A stretch of DNA of 12,363 bases from UBA9630 sp037137555 (GCA_037137555.1 JBAXKA010000029.1:1-12363); one strand, 5' to 3'. Shown: positions 1 to 7,161, numbered from the stretch's first letter. Program-made: numbers and translations. The notes: a model not told the origin generated them from the letters alone.

Positions 1-60
1 TCCCATATCTTAGCAGATTTAGCCTCTTCAGGCTCATGTTGCGTTGGAGTAGACTAAAGC

Positions 61-88
61 TTGACAGCGTTTTTAAATTTGTTATAAT
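61..88 (+). promoter_or_regulatory. Sigma-70 type promoter for rnj leader
   Basis: TTGACA at 61-66 and TATAAT at 83-88 are separated by 16 bp, a perfect match to both consensus hexamers. Transcription should begin near position 95, leaving a leader of about 145 nt before the ribonuclease J start at 241. It is the best-looking promoter in the window. Confidence 0.75.
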
Positions 89-94
89 AGTAGC

Positions 95-240
95 ATATAA
101 TTCTTGCAGTGGAAGAAAATCCTTTATCTTAGTCAATTTGTTCTATTTCTTTTATTATTAATTAATTTCTTTAAATAAAAAGCGAAGATCGCTTTTATTC
201 GAGATAACCAGTTAATGGTATCTTTATTTTTTAAAAAAGT
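95..240 (+). other. Structured 5' leader (or short RNA) upstream of RNase J
   Basis: This non-coding stretch follows the consensus promoter and holds two hairpins. The first pairs AAAAGCGA (178-185) with TCGCTTTT (189-196) around the loop AGA. The second pairs AGATAACCA (202-210, one bulged A) with TGGTATCT (216-223) around GTTAA and runs into TTATTTTTT (224-232), so it resembles an intrinsic terminator ending just before the ATG. It may be an attenuator or autoregulatory leader for RNase J, or a ~140-nt RNA ending at the second hairpin. No known RNA family was recognised. Positions 1-60 upstream are less AT-rich and hold no gene I can identify. Confidence 0.4.
202..232 (+). terminator. Terminator-like hairpin just before rnj start
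   Basis: The stem AGATA(A)CCA / TGGTATCT with a 5-nt loop is followed by a T-rich run with six consecutive T (227-232). The stem is AU-rich and therefore weak. Its position 8 nt before the start codon argues for conditional termination or translational masking rather than a plain gene end. Confidence 0.35.
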
Positions 241-2058
241 ATGTTTAAAAAAACAACCAACGCATTGTCTGTCGGTTTGGCGCGTCCAAGCAGTTTTGCA
301 ATGCCTAAGAATCTCGATGGCTTAGCGAGACCAAAACCAAGACTAAGACCAAATCAAATGCCGATGCAAATAAATTCGGAAAACACAAAGGGTGGTCTAA
401 AAATAATTCCCTTGGGAGGTCAAGAAGAAGTCGGTCGCAATATGACTATTTTTGAATATGAAAATGATATTGTTATTCTTGACATGGGTATGCAATTTCC
501 GGAAGAAGATATGCCGGGAATTGATTATATTATTCCTAATATTAGCTATCTTAAAGGCAAGGAAAAAAATATTCGTGGCGTTATTTTGAGTCATGGTCAT
601 CTTGATCATATTGGCGCTGCTCCAATTCTTTTGCGTCAACTTGGTTACCCGTCAATTATTGGTCGTGATATGACGCTTGCGATGGTGAAGAAAAAATTGG
701 AAGACTTTGAAAAAGGTTCAGCTCAAAATTTAAAAACTATTCGCGTCAATACAGTTAATGATAAAATTCGTTTGGGAAAATTTGAAATTGAATTTTTTGA
801 AGTAGAACATTCTATTATGGACGCTGTCGGCGTAATTCTCAAAACTCCCGATGGAACTGTGATTCATCCTGGTGATTGGACGATGGAAAAAACACCAACT
901 GGTGGAAGTATGGTGAATTATAATCATCTAGCTAATTTGCCTAGTCCGCGAATTTTGATGTTGGAAAGTCTTGGTGCGATTGTCACTAATCCTTCTCGCA
1001 CAACAGAAGATGAAATGTACCATAATCTAGAAAAGTTAATCAGTGAGGCAACCGGAAAAATTATTATTGGAACTTTTTCTTCACAAATTAGAAGAGTCGG
1101 CCATATCCTGGAATACGCTGAAAAGATTGGAAAAAAAGTGGCACTGGACGGATATAGCATGAAAATGAATATTGAAATTGCCAAAGAGTTGGGTTATATT
1201 AAAATGCACAAAGAAACTTTGATCACAGTTAATGATCTGCATAAATATCCGGAAAATCGTGTTGTGATTGTTTGCACTGGTGCACAGGGAGAGGGCAACG
1301 CCGTGCTTTCCAGAATTATTACGGATAATCATAAATTTATTAAAGTCAAGAAAAATGATACAATTGTTTTTTCTTCTTCGGTTATTCCTGGTAACGAAAG
1401 AACGATTCAACGCTTGAAAGATAATCTTTATCGCAAATGTGATAAGGTTATTCATAGTGATATTATGGATGTGCACACGAGTGGACATTGTAGCGCGCAA
1501 GATATTCAAGAAATGCTTCGTCAAGTGCGACCGGATTTTTTTCTGCCGGTTTATGCCAATCACTATATGCTAAAAGAAGCAGAAAAATTAGCGGTGAAGA
1601 TTGGTTTCCGCAAAGAAAATATTTTTGTAATGGATAATGGGCATATATTGGAAGTGCAAAAAGGTAAATTTAAGATTTTGCCGAAAAAAGTTGATACTAG
1701 TTATGTGATGGTGGATGGACTGGGCGTTGGAGATGTGGGGCAAGTGGTTATTCGCGATCGTCAAGTGCTTAGTGCCGATGGAATGTTTGTGATCACCGTG
1801 ATTATTGATAGCAAAAGCAAAGAAGTGGTTGGTAATATTCAAATTACTTCCAGAGGTTTTATTTATGTCAAAGATAATTTTGATTTAATTAATGAAACCA
1901 AAAGGCGAGTGCAAAAAGCGATTAAAGAGACAACTTCCAAAAAAACTTCACCAGAAAGAAAATTTATTGAAGATAATATTCGTGAGGTAGTCGGCTTGTA
2001 TCTTTTCCAAAAAACTCAACGACGACCAATGGTTTTGCCGGTGATTATTGAGGTTTAA
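241..2058 (+). CDS. rnj: Ribonuclease J (metallo-beta-lactamase/beta-CASP nuclease)
   Basis: 605-aa ribonuclease of the RNase J family, which in other bacteria acts in the cytoplasm as a 5'-3' exonuclease and endonuclease in mRNA decay and rRNA maturation. Residues 1-50 are a basic, Pro/Arg-rich extension with a repeated GLARP; the catalytic core begins at LKIIPLGG (53-60). HGHLDH (118-123) is the metallo-beta-lactamase metal motif, with H190 and the D of HPGDW (209-213) as likely further ligands. The beta-CASP part includes CTGAQGE (345-351) and HTSGH (412-416). A C-terminal domain follows from about residue 480. The usual PVHGE motif, whose His is the last metal ligand in characterised RNase J, reads PVYAN here (436-440), so Y438 replaces it. 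The SDST-type motif is also absent (LESLGAIV, 241-248). ATG 241 is the first start but has no Shine-Dalgarno sequence; M21 or M40 would leave the core intact. The gene has its own strong promoter and a structured leader. Confidence 0.93.
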   Translation: MFKKTTNALSVGLARPSSFAMPKNLDGLARPKPRLRPNQMPMQINSENTKGGLKIIPLGGQEEVGRNMTIFEYENDIVILDMGMQFPEEDMPGIDYIIPNISYLKGKEKNIRGVILSHGHLDHIGAAPILLRQLGYPSIIGRDMTLAMVKKKLEDFEKGSAQNLKTIRVNTVNDKIRLGKFEIEFFEVEHSIMDAVGVILKTPDGTVIHPGDWTMEKTPTGGSMVNYNHLANLPSPRILMLESLGAIVTNPSRTTEDEMYHNLEKLISEATGKIIIGTFSSQIRRVGHILEYAEKIGKKVALDGYSMKMNIEIAKELGYIKMHKETLITVNDLHKYPENRVVIVCTGAQGEGNAVLSRIITDNHKFIKVKKNDTIVFSSSVIPGNERTIQRLKDNLYRKCDKVIHSDIMDVHTSGHCSAQDIQEMLRQVRPDFFLPVYANHYMLKEAEKLAVKIGFRKENIFVMDNGHILEVQKGKFKILPKKVDTSYVMVDGLGVGDVGQVVIRDRQVLSADGMFVITVIIDSKSKEVVGNIQITSRGFIYVKDNFDLINETKRRVQKAIKETTSKKTSPERKFIEDNIREVVGLYLFQKTQRRPMVLPVIIEV

Positions 2059-2069
2059 ATTAACTTAAA

Positions 2070-2098
2070 TTGCTGATTTTTTATTTTCTTGCTATTCT
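2070..2098 (+). promoter_or_regulatory. Possible promoter for the lipoprotein gene
   Basis: TTGCTG (2070-2075) and TATTCT (2093-2098) lie 17 bp apart in the 75-bp gap after rnj. Each hexamer deviates from consensus, and such matches are easy to find in AT-rich DNA, so this is only a candidate. Confidence 0.25.
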
Positions 2099-2133
2099 TT
2101 GATTGAGGATGACTAAAAAATTAAAAAAATAAT

Positions 2134-2706
2134 ATGCAAAAAATGTTCAAAACAAGTGCAGTGCTTTTGGGAATAATTTTTTTGGCTGGATGCGGAAAGC
2201 AACAAGTGAGTCAGACTCAGCCAACTGTGACAAAGCAACCTGATGTAAAGAAGCAATGTCAAAATTTTCCACCACCAAGTTTTTGTCCTGGTGGAGTGGG
2301 TGATATTATTGTTACAGGAAATGACAGTGACGGTTGCTCAATTTATGGGTGCAAGTCTAAGTCGGTTCAAGATGGATGTGTCGATTCTGATGGCGGAAAA
2401 AATATCTATATAAAAGGCGGAGCCATATCAAAAGAAAAAGGAAGAACTTTGCATGTCTCAGCAGATTCTTGTGCAACTAAGAATTCTTCTGAAGATTTAT
2501 ATCTAGAAGGTCTTCCGTCGTGCTCTGGGGATGGTTGCTATGTCATGGAAGGTCTTTGCCAGGCAAATGGCAATCCCCCTAATGTTTTTATTATTGATGG
2601 TAAAGAGGCAATAAAATGTCCAAATGGTTGCAACGACGGTGCTTGTAAATCAACTGCCTCGAAACAAACTGACGAGGTAATAACAGAAGTCAAGCACTTG
2701 TTATGA
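2134..2706 (+). CDS. Cysteine-rich predicted lipoprotein, function unknown
   Basis: 190-aa secreted protein. A short basic N-terminus and a hydrophobic stretch (about 8-19) end in the lipobox LAGC with the acylated Cys at residue 20, so it should be anchored in the membrane facing outward. The mature part holds 12 further cysteines (42, 51, 68, 73, 82, 113, 130, 135, 142, 162, 166, 171), mostly in pairs spaced by 2-6 residues, which suggests disulfides. A motif CVDSDGGKN (82-90) starts a segment that ends at CPNGCNDGAC (162-171). I recall similar Cys/Gly/Asp blocks in extracellular proteins of uncultured bacteria and archaea, but I cannot name a family. There is no catalytic motif. A Gln/Thr/Pro linker follows the lipobox. 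It lies 75 bp after rnj with no Shine-Dalgarno sequence, and the stop is TGA, the only one in the window. Confidence 0.8.
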   Translation: MQKMFKTSAVLLGIIFLAGCGKQQVSQTQPTVTKQPDVKKQCQNFPPPSFCPGGVGDIIVTGNDSDGCSIYGCKSKSVQDGCVDSDGGKNIYIKGGAISKEKGRTLHVSADSCATKNSSEDLYLEGLPSCSGDGCYVMEGLCQANGNPPNVFIIDGKEAIKCPNGCNDGACKSTASKQTDEVITEVKHLL

Positions 2707-2729
2707 AATCGCAAGATTTGTATTAATTC

Positions 2730-2762
2730 CTCCCGAAGCAAAGCTTCGGAGAAAATTTCTCA
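2730..2762. repeat. Intergenic GC-rich palindrome
   Basis: CCGAAGC (2733-2739), AAA, GCTTCGG (2743-2749) form a perfect 7-bp stem, extendable by CTC/GAG around one bulged C. A second small palindrome GAGAAAATTTCTC follows at once. There is no T-run after the stem, so it is a poor intrinsic terminator. It resembles the small interspersed palindromes of some bacterial genomes, but only one copy is present here. Confidence 0.45.
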
Positions 2763-2795
2763 TTCTAAGTAATAAATATTTTAGTGATCAATCTT

Positions 2796-3800
2796 ATGAA
2801 AAAACGAATTTTTTCCGGCATTCAGCCGTCAGGTAATCTCCATCTTGGAAATTATCTTGGTGCGATTCAAAATTGGGTCAAGTTGCAAGATGAATATGAT
2901 TCAATTTTTTGTGTAGTGGATATGCATGCAATTACTCTTCCGCAAGATCCGGAAACTTTACGCAAACGCACAATCGAAATTGCTAAAATTTATTTAGCAT
3001 CCGGAATTGATCCTGAAAAAAGTGCAATTTTTATTCAATCACAAATTTCAGAACATGCAGAATTAGCTTGGATATTAAATACGATTGCAAAAATAGCAGA
3101 GCTTGAAAAGATGACGCAATTTAAAGATAAGAGTTTGAAAAAAGGCAAAGAAAGTGTAAATATCGGTCTTTTTGGTTACCCCGTCCTTATGGCAGCGGAT
3201 ATTTTACTGTATGATGCACAAATTGTTCCAGTCGGCAAAGATCAAAAACAACACATCGAATTAGCCAGAACACTGGCTGGCAGATTTAATCATAAATTTG
3301 GTGAAACATTTATTATTCCCGAGGCTTACACGAAACCAGAAAGTGAAAATATTATGGGATTGGATGACCCGACTAAAAAAATGTCGAAGTCAGCTAATTC
3401 AGAATATAATTATATTGCACTTTCAGATGATGCGGAAACTGTGAGGAAAAAAATCAAAAAAGCCGTAACAGATTCTGGTAGCGAAATTATTTATCGCGAT
3501 GACCTGCCTACCGGACAGGCAGGTAAACCAGCTTTAAAAAATTTAATCAATATTTATAGCTTACTGGATAATAAAAAACCGCAAGAAGTGGAAAAACTTT
3601 TTGCAGGCAAAGGCTATGCTGACTTCAAAACAGAGTTAGCTGAAATAATTATTAAATTTTTGCAACCGCTTCAAAAAAGAATAGGGGAGTTGAGCGACGA
3701 AAAAGTTTTAGCTATTTTAAATAAAGGTGCCGAAAAAGTGCGATTACTTGCCAAAAAAAAGTTGGATGAAGTGAAGGAGAAAATCGGGTTTATTATGTAG
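2796..3800 (+). CDS. trpS: Tryptophanyl-tRNA synthetase
   Basis: Class I aminoacyl-tRNA synthetase that charges tRNA-Trp using ATP, in the cytoplasm. From ATG 2796 it is 334 aa, normal for the bacterial family. I chose this ATG over the in-frame GTG at 2784 because the family typically begins MKKRIFSGIQPSG. The HIGH-type signature is PSGNLHLGN (11-19), GYPVLMAADILLYD (127-140) is the family core motif, VGKDQKQH (146-153) follows, and KMSKS is at 195-199. After IIYRDD there is an extra segment LPTGQAGK (237-244), encoded by a palindrome, at a place where the Bacillus enzyme is several residues shorter. The rest of the C-terminus (NLINIYSLL, GKGYADFK) is typical. The stop lies 10 nt from the convergent phosphomannomutase stop. 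Confidence 0.96.
   Translation: MKKRIFSGIQPSGNLHLGNYLGAIQNWVKLQDEYDSIFCVVDMHAITLPQDPETLRKRTIEIAKIYLASGIDPEKSAIFIQSQISEHAELAWILNTIAKIAELEKMTQFKDKSLKKGKESVNIGLFGYPVLMAADILLYDAQIVPVGKDQKQHIELARTLAGRFNHKFGETFIIPEAYTKPESENIMGLDDPTKKMSKSANSEYNYIALSDDAETVRKKIKKAVTDSGSEIIYRDDLPTGQAGKPALKNLINIYSLLDNKKPQEVEKLFAGKGYADFKTELAEIIIKFLQPLQKRIGELSDEKVLAILNKGAEKVRLLAKKKLDEVKEKIGFIM
3502..3524. repeat. Palindromic in-frame insertion within trpS
   Basis: ACCTGCCT (3502-3509) is perfectly complementary to AGGCAGGT (3517-3524) around the 7-nt loop ACCGGAC, giving an 8-bp GC-rich stem in an AT-rich gene. It encodes about eight residues (LPTGQAGK) that look inserted compared with typical TrpS. I recall similar CCTGCC...GGCAGG palindromes in Parcubacteria-type genomes, both in genes and between them. 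This is memory, not a search result. Confidence 0.6.
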
Positions 3801-3813
3801 AAATTTTTTTCTA
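3798..3813. terminator. Stop-to-stop hairpin between convergent trpS and pmm
   Basis: TAGAAA (3798-3803), TTTT, TTTCTA (3808-3813) form a 6-bp palindrome whose ends are the TAG stop codons of the two convergent genes. GGG/CCC and ATTAT/ATAAT just outside can extend the pairing imperfectly. The stem is weak and AU-rich, so a role as a shared bidirectional terminator is speculative. Confidence 0.25.
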
Positions 3814-5148
3814 TCCACGAATAATCCCCAAAACTTCATCTCTTTTTTTCTCCATCAATTCTTTCGTCTTTGCTTCCAAATTCAATCTCAGTTTCGGCTC
3901 AGTATTCGATGCACGAACATTAAACCACCAATCGGAAAAATCAATTCTGATTCCATCAAGTTCATCGAGTTTGCCGTCTTTGTAGATTTCTTTTAGCTTT
4001 TGTATAACGGCGTCTTTGTCTGCGACATCAGAATTGATTTCACCACTATGAAAGTATCTTTTTAGTTCAACAATTAATTCCGATAATTTTTTGCCAGTTT
4101 CGTTCATTAAATTAAGCAAAGTAATAATAGCAAAAGTGGTCATTTCTGCTTTGCTATTTTCTGCAAAAAAATAATGTCCGGAAAGTTCACCGGCAAAAAT
4201 AGCATCTTGTTCACGCATTTGTTTTTTAATTAATGAATGTCCGACACGACAACGATTAACTTTTCCACCAGCTTCTTCAATTACTTCTTTCACTGCATTG
4301 GAACTGCGTAAATCCATAAGGATCAATCCACCTGGATTTTTTTTGAGTACTTCTTTGGCAAGTAGGGCAATTAAATAATCCATTGAAACAATTTCTCCTG
4401 TTTCTGTGACAAAACCAACGCGATCAGCGTCTCCGTCATAGGCAATTCCGAGATCGGCTTTTTCGGATAAGACTTTTTCTTGAAGTGCTTTTAGCGTTTC
4501 AGTTTTTAGTGGATTAGCTTCGTGGTTGGGAAAATTTCCGTCCAATGTATCATACAAATAAAATGCTTCGAGTTCAGCGGGAAACTTTTCAAAAAGAGTT
4601 TTATCCAAAATTCCCATGCCATTAGCAAAATCAATAACTATTTTTTTCTTAGCTTTTCCCGTTATGAAAAACTTAGACATGTAGGCTAGATATTTTTCTA
4701 GAAAATTATTTTCTGTAATTATTGTTCCTTTTTTTTCGCTTACTTGAAATTTTCCAGCCAAGGCTAATTCTTTAATTTCTTCCATGCCACTGCCTTCTCC
4801 GATTGGCACGGCATTTTTGAAGCATAATTTCAGGCCATTATATTCTGCTGGATTATGCGAGGCTGTAATTATGACAGCCACATCAGCTTCGATTTGCCAA
4901 GAAGCAAAATAAAGCATGGGGGTTGTGGCAAGTCCGATTTTAATAATATCAGCACCACTATCAGAAATTCCATCAATTAGTCCAACTTCAATTTCATTGG
5001 AAGATTCACGCATATCAAAACCAATAATAATTTTTTTGGCAGAAGTATATGCAACTAAGGCTTTGCCAATATTATAAGCAACATCTTTGTTAATTTCAGA
5101 TGGATAAATTCCACGAATGTCATAAGCTTTGAAAATTTTTGGATTCAT
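3811..5148 (-). CDS. manB: Phosphomannomutase/phosphoglucomutase
   Basis: 445-aa enzyme of the alpha-D-phosphohexomutase family, interconverting mannose-6-phosphate and mannose-1-phosphate (and usually the glucose phosphates). The N-terminus KAYDIRGIYP (7-16) is typical. TASHNP (95-100) carries the phosphorylated Ser97, DGDADR (238-243) binds the metal, GELSGH (320-325) is the sugar-specificity loop and RASNTEP (412-418) the phosphate-binding loop. All four domains are present. I prefer ATG 5148 over an in-frame GTG at 5172, because MNPKIFKAYDIRG is the expected start and the GTG would overlap the methyltransferase end. It is the last gene of the minus-strand cluster, 13 nt after the methyltransferase. 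With the isomerase at 7171-8196 it supplies mannose-1-phosphate for GDP-mannose synthesis. PMM versus PGM preference cannot be read from sequence. Confidence 0.94.
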   Translation of the reverse strand: MNPKIFKAYDIRGIYPSEINKDVAYNIGKALVAYTSAKKIIIGFDMRESSNEIEVGLIDGISDSGADIIKIGLATTPMLYFASWQIEADVAVIITASHNPAEYNGLKLCFKNAVPIGEGSGMEEIKELALAGKFQVSEKKGTIITENNFLEKYLAYMSKFFITGKAKKKIVIDFANGMGILDKTLFEKFPAELEAFYLYDTLDGNFPNHEANPLKTETLKALQEKVLSEKADLGIAYDGDADRVGFVTETGEIVSMDYLIALLAKEVLKKNPGGLILMDLRSSNAVKEVIEEAGGKVNRCRVGHSLIKKQMREQDAIFAGELSGHYFFAENSKAEMTTFAIITLLNLMNETGKKLSELIVELKRYFHSGEINSDVADKDAVIQKLKEIYKDGKLDELDGIRIDFSDWWFNVRASNTEPKLRLNLEAKTKELMEKKRDEVLGIIRG

Positions 5149-5152
5149 ATGG

Positions 5153-5165
5153 TTTATTTTATTAG
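5153..5165. repeat. 13-bp direct repeat, right-hand junction of R-M pair in transcript order
   Basis: TTTATTTTATTAG is identical to 7162-7174. On the transcribed minus strand it reads CTAATAAAATAAA, contains the stop codon of the methyltransferase and lies just before the phosphomannomutase start. The bases on either side differ, so the match is exactly 13 bp. Confidence 0.7.
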
Positions 5166-6373
5166 TTAGCACGATCTGACTGAAAGGAAAATTTTATTTT
5201 TTCTCTTGAGTCAAGGAAATTTTGTATTTTAATTTCACTTTTTATTGTTAAATCTTTTTCGACTTGTTTAATCAATTCAAATTCTACTTTTGAAAATAAA
5301 TTTGCGGGTATGCTAGCTAGTCTCTTTCTGGTAGTCTTAATGGCTTGATCAGATTGATCTATTCCAATCCATTTGCGATTCAGCTCTTGGGCTGCCAAAA
5401 GAGTTGTTCCTGATCCACAAAAACAATCCAGTACTAAATCACCCTCATTTGATGAGGCGTTCAAAATAAGTTTTAATAAATCTAAATTTTTTTCTGTTGG
5501 ATAGTTTGGATATTGCGGATCTTTAAATTCCCAAATATCTTGCATTTTTTTCCCGTCTTTTTCGTCAAGAAATATTTTTTTTCGGGGCACTCCATTTGAT
5601 GACCACTCAATAAGACCTGCACTATCCCATTCTTCTAATAATGCTGGCTCGCTTCGCCAATGGCGACCTTTTGGAGGTTTTATTCCCTTCCACTCTTTTC
5701 CTGTATTTCCGTTTGCGGTTTCGCCTGGTGCATGCAAAGGAATTGTTGTATAGGATCGACCATCCTTATCAACCTTTTTAAATAATCGTGCCTCGTCTTT
5801 TTCTGTATATTGGATACGCGGATTGTTCCAAATTGGATTTTCAGATTTTGAATAAAAAAGAATTAAATCTTTAACATTTCCATATGCCTTGCGATTAAAG
5901 TTTTTTGGGTTACATTTAATTCGAGTAATATCATTACGAAAATTTTTGCGACCAAAAACTTCATCCATAATCAATTTAACATAATGACCGACTTTATAAT
6001 CAATATGTAGATAGATAGACCCATTTTCAGACAGCAATTCTCTCAAAAAAATTAAGCGCTCTCGCAAAAATTCTAAAAAATCAGCTCCTATAAGAGTGTC
6101 GCTATACGCTATGTCATCATCACTACTACTACTAATCGTGCTAGCCCTATCTTCGCCAATTTTAAAATGTCCGTTTGTTGCAAAGGGCGGATCAATGTAT
6201 ATCAAATCTACTTTGCCTGCATATTCGTCAAGCAAGGTTTTTAAAACTGGAAGATTGTCGCCTTGAATCAATTTGTTTCCTATTTTTCCACCGAAAACCG
6301 TTTTTAATTTAGCCTTTGCGGTTTGAGCGAGAATATCTTCCTCGGATTTTTTATTTTCGTATGATATAATCAT
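5162..6373 (-). CDS. Type II DNA methyltransferase, beta class, probably N6-adenine
   Basis: 403-aa S-adenosylmethionine-dependent DNA methyltransferase. The catalytic motif IV DPPF (61-64, in IYIDPPFATNG) precedes the SAM-binding motif I LDCFCGSGTT (315-324), the order of the beta class. The segment between them (about 150-290, with HAPGETANG and KGRHWRSEP) should carry target recognition. DPPF rather than SPP favours adenine N6 over cytosine N4 methylation. After motif I come KWIGIDQS (334-341) and a C-terminal tail from about 355 with no recognised motif. The ATG lies 2 nt after the endonuclease stop, so the two are almost certainly co-transcribed; the methylated site would match the endonuclease target, which I cannot deduce. 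It protects self DNA. No Shine-Dalgarno sequence or separate promoter was seen. Confidence 0.92.
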   Translation of the reverse strand: MIISYENKKSEEDILAQTAKAKLKTVFGGKIGNKLIQGDNLPVLKTLLDEYAGKVDLIYIDPPFATNGHFKIGEDRASTISSSSDDDIAYSDTLIGADFLEFLRERLIFLRELLSENGSIYLHIDYKVGHYVKLIMDEVFGRKNFRNDITRIKCNPKNFNRKAYGNVKDLILFYSKSENPIWNNPRIQYTEKDEARLFKKVDKDGRSYTTIPLHAPGETANGNTGKEWKGIKPPKGRHWRSEPALLEEWDSAGLIEWSSNGVPRKKIFLDEKDGKKMQDIWEFKDPQYPNYPTEKNLDLLKLILNASSNEGDLVLDCFCGSGTTLLAAQELNRKWIGIDQSDQAIKTTRKRLASIPANLFSKVEFELIKQVEKDLTIKSEIKIQNFLDSREKIKFSFQSDRAN

Positions 6374-6375
6374 AA

Positions 6376-7158
6376 TTAAAGTTGATAAAGAAATTCGCGC
6401 AAAACTAAAGCGCTTACAATATTTTCATTTTTTAATTTACCTATTATGTTCTTGTGCATTTTATTTTTACCTTTAATATAGAGCACTCCGTCAAGAATCG
6501 CAATCGTAGTTGCTTTTACTCCCTTTGCTTTGAGCGTTGAAATTGCGTCATTGAATTGTGCGTTTTGGTGTCCGCCAAAATCTGTTAAAAATTTTGCTTC
6601 ACCAATGACATATTTTCCATTAAAGCGTCCGATAAAATCAAGACCTTTGGTGTGCTTATAATTCAAATGCTCTTTTGCAAAAGCCATCATTTCAGCATCA
6701 CTGGCATCCAAAATAGCATTTCCTCTTGCTTCTAAAAAATCGTCATGCTTTACAGGAGTAATTCCAAGAGATTTAGCATTAACCCAGCGCTTGAAAAGCG
6801 GACCGATTTGGCGGTTAGTTTCTTTAGGTTCAGACGAGCGAGAAAAAATTTCATCAAGACCCATTTCATAAAGACGACCGCATAAACGATCAACCGTAGC
6901 CGGGTTTCTTTTTAATGACGCCTTATCACGCTTGAAATATGCCACATACGAGTCTTTTATCGGAAACAAATCCATTTTCAAAAGATTTTCAAGTAATGTC
7001 GTATTATTTTTCTCTTTAAAGGCGTTTTCTGCTTTTTTCCATAATTCTTCGTCAAGATTTCTTATTCCATCAGGAATTGTAGGATAAACATGAAAAAGAT
7101 CATCTAGATAACTTCTTTGATTTGCATAATCTATACTTAATTGCGTCCAATAATTCAT
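6376..7158 (-). CDS. Type II restriction endonuclease (PD-(D/E)xK fold)
   Basis: 260-aa protein directly upstream of the DNA methyltransferase in the same transcript, so by context the cognate endonuclease. A candidate PD-(D/E)xK active site is visible: D174 in KGLDFIG, then E187 and K189 in VIGEAKF, with a typical hydrophobic beta-strand between, followed by DFGGHQNAQ (193-201), which may also be catalytic or structural. The N-terminal 125 residues are helical and charged and probably bind DNA. I do not recognise the exact restriction-enzyme family or recognition sequence. It is compact, like many homodimeric type II enzymes. The gene starts 12 nt after the isomerase stop with only an A/T leader, and it precedes the methyltransferase; no controller (C) protein gene is present. 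It should cleave unmethylated foreign DNA. Confidence 0.82.
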   Translation of the reverse strand: MNYWTQLSIDYANQRSYLDDLFHVYPTIPDGIRNLDEELWKKAENAFKEKNNTTLLENLLKMDLFPIKDSYVAYFKRDKASLKRNPATVDRLCGRLYEMGLDEIFSRSSEPKETNRQIGPLFKRWVNAKSLGITPVKHDDFLEARGNAILDASDAEMMAFAKEHLNYKHTKGLDFIGRFNGKYVIGEAKFLTDFGGHQNAQFNDAISTLKAKGVKATTIAILDGVLYIKGKNKMHKNIIGKLKNENIVSALVLREFLYQL

Positions 7159-7161
7159 AAA

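Noticed and set aside
1..57. Possible tail of an upstream protein gene (frame open from the window start to TAA at 55-57)
   Set aside because: Only 18 codons are visible, no family is recognisable, and other frames are equally open. The piece is too short to call.
1081..1563. Antisense reading frame of 160 codons within ribonuclease J
   Set aside because: The sense strand is a well-conserved RNase J. The antisense product is low-quality sequence with no domain and no start signal.
2109..2132. Possible leader peptide MTKKLKK ending next to the lipoprotein start
   Set aside because: The GAGG directly touches its ATG, so it is not a usable Shine-Dalgarno sequence. Lys-rich strings arise easily in poly-A DNA.
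2704..2775. TGA recoding (as in Gracilibacteria-type codes) extending the lipoprotein past its TGA stop
   Set aside because: No other gene contains an in-frame TGA. Glycine is written with GGN throughout, and the extension would run through the palindrome with no family support.
5149..5172. GTG start for the mutase at 5172, overlapping the methyltransferase end
   Set aside because: The ATG at 5148 gives the usual family N-terminus, while the extra eight residues look like translated intergenic A/T sequence.
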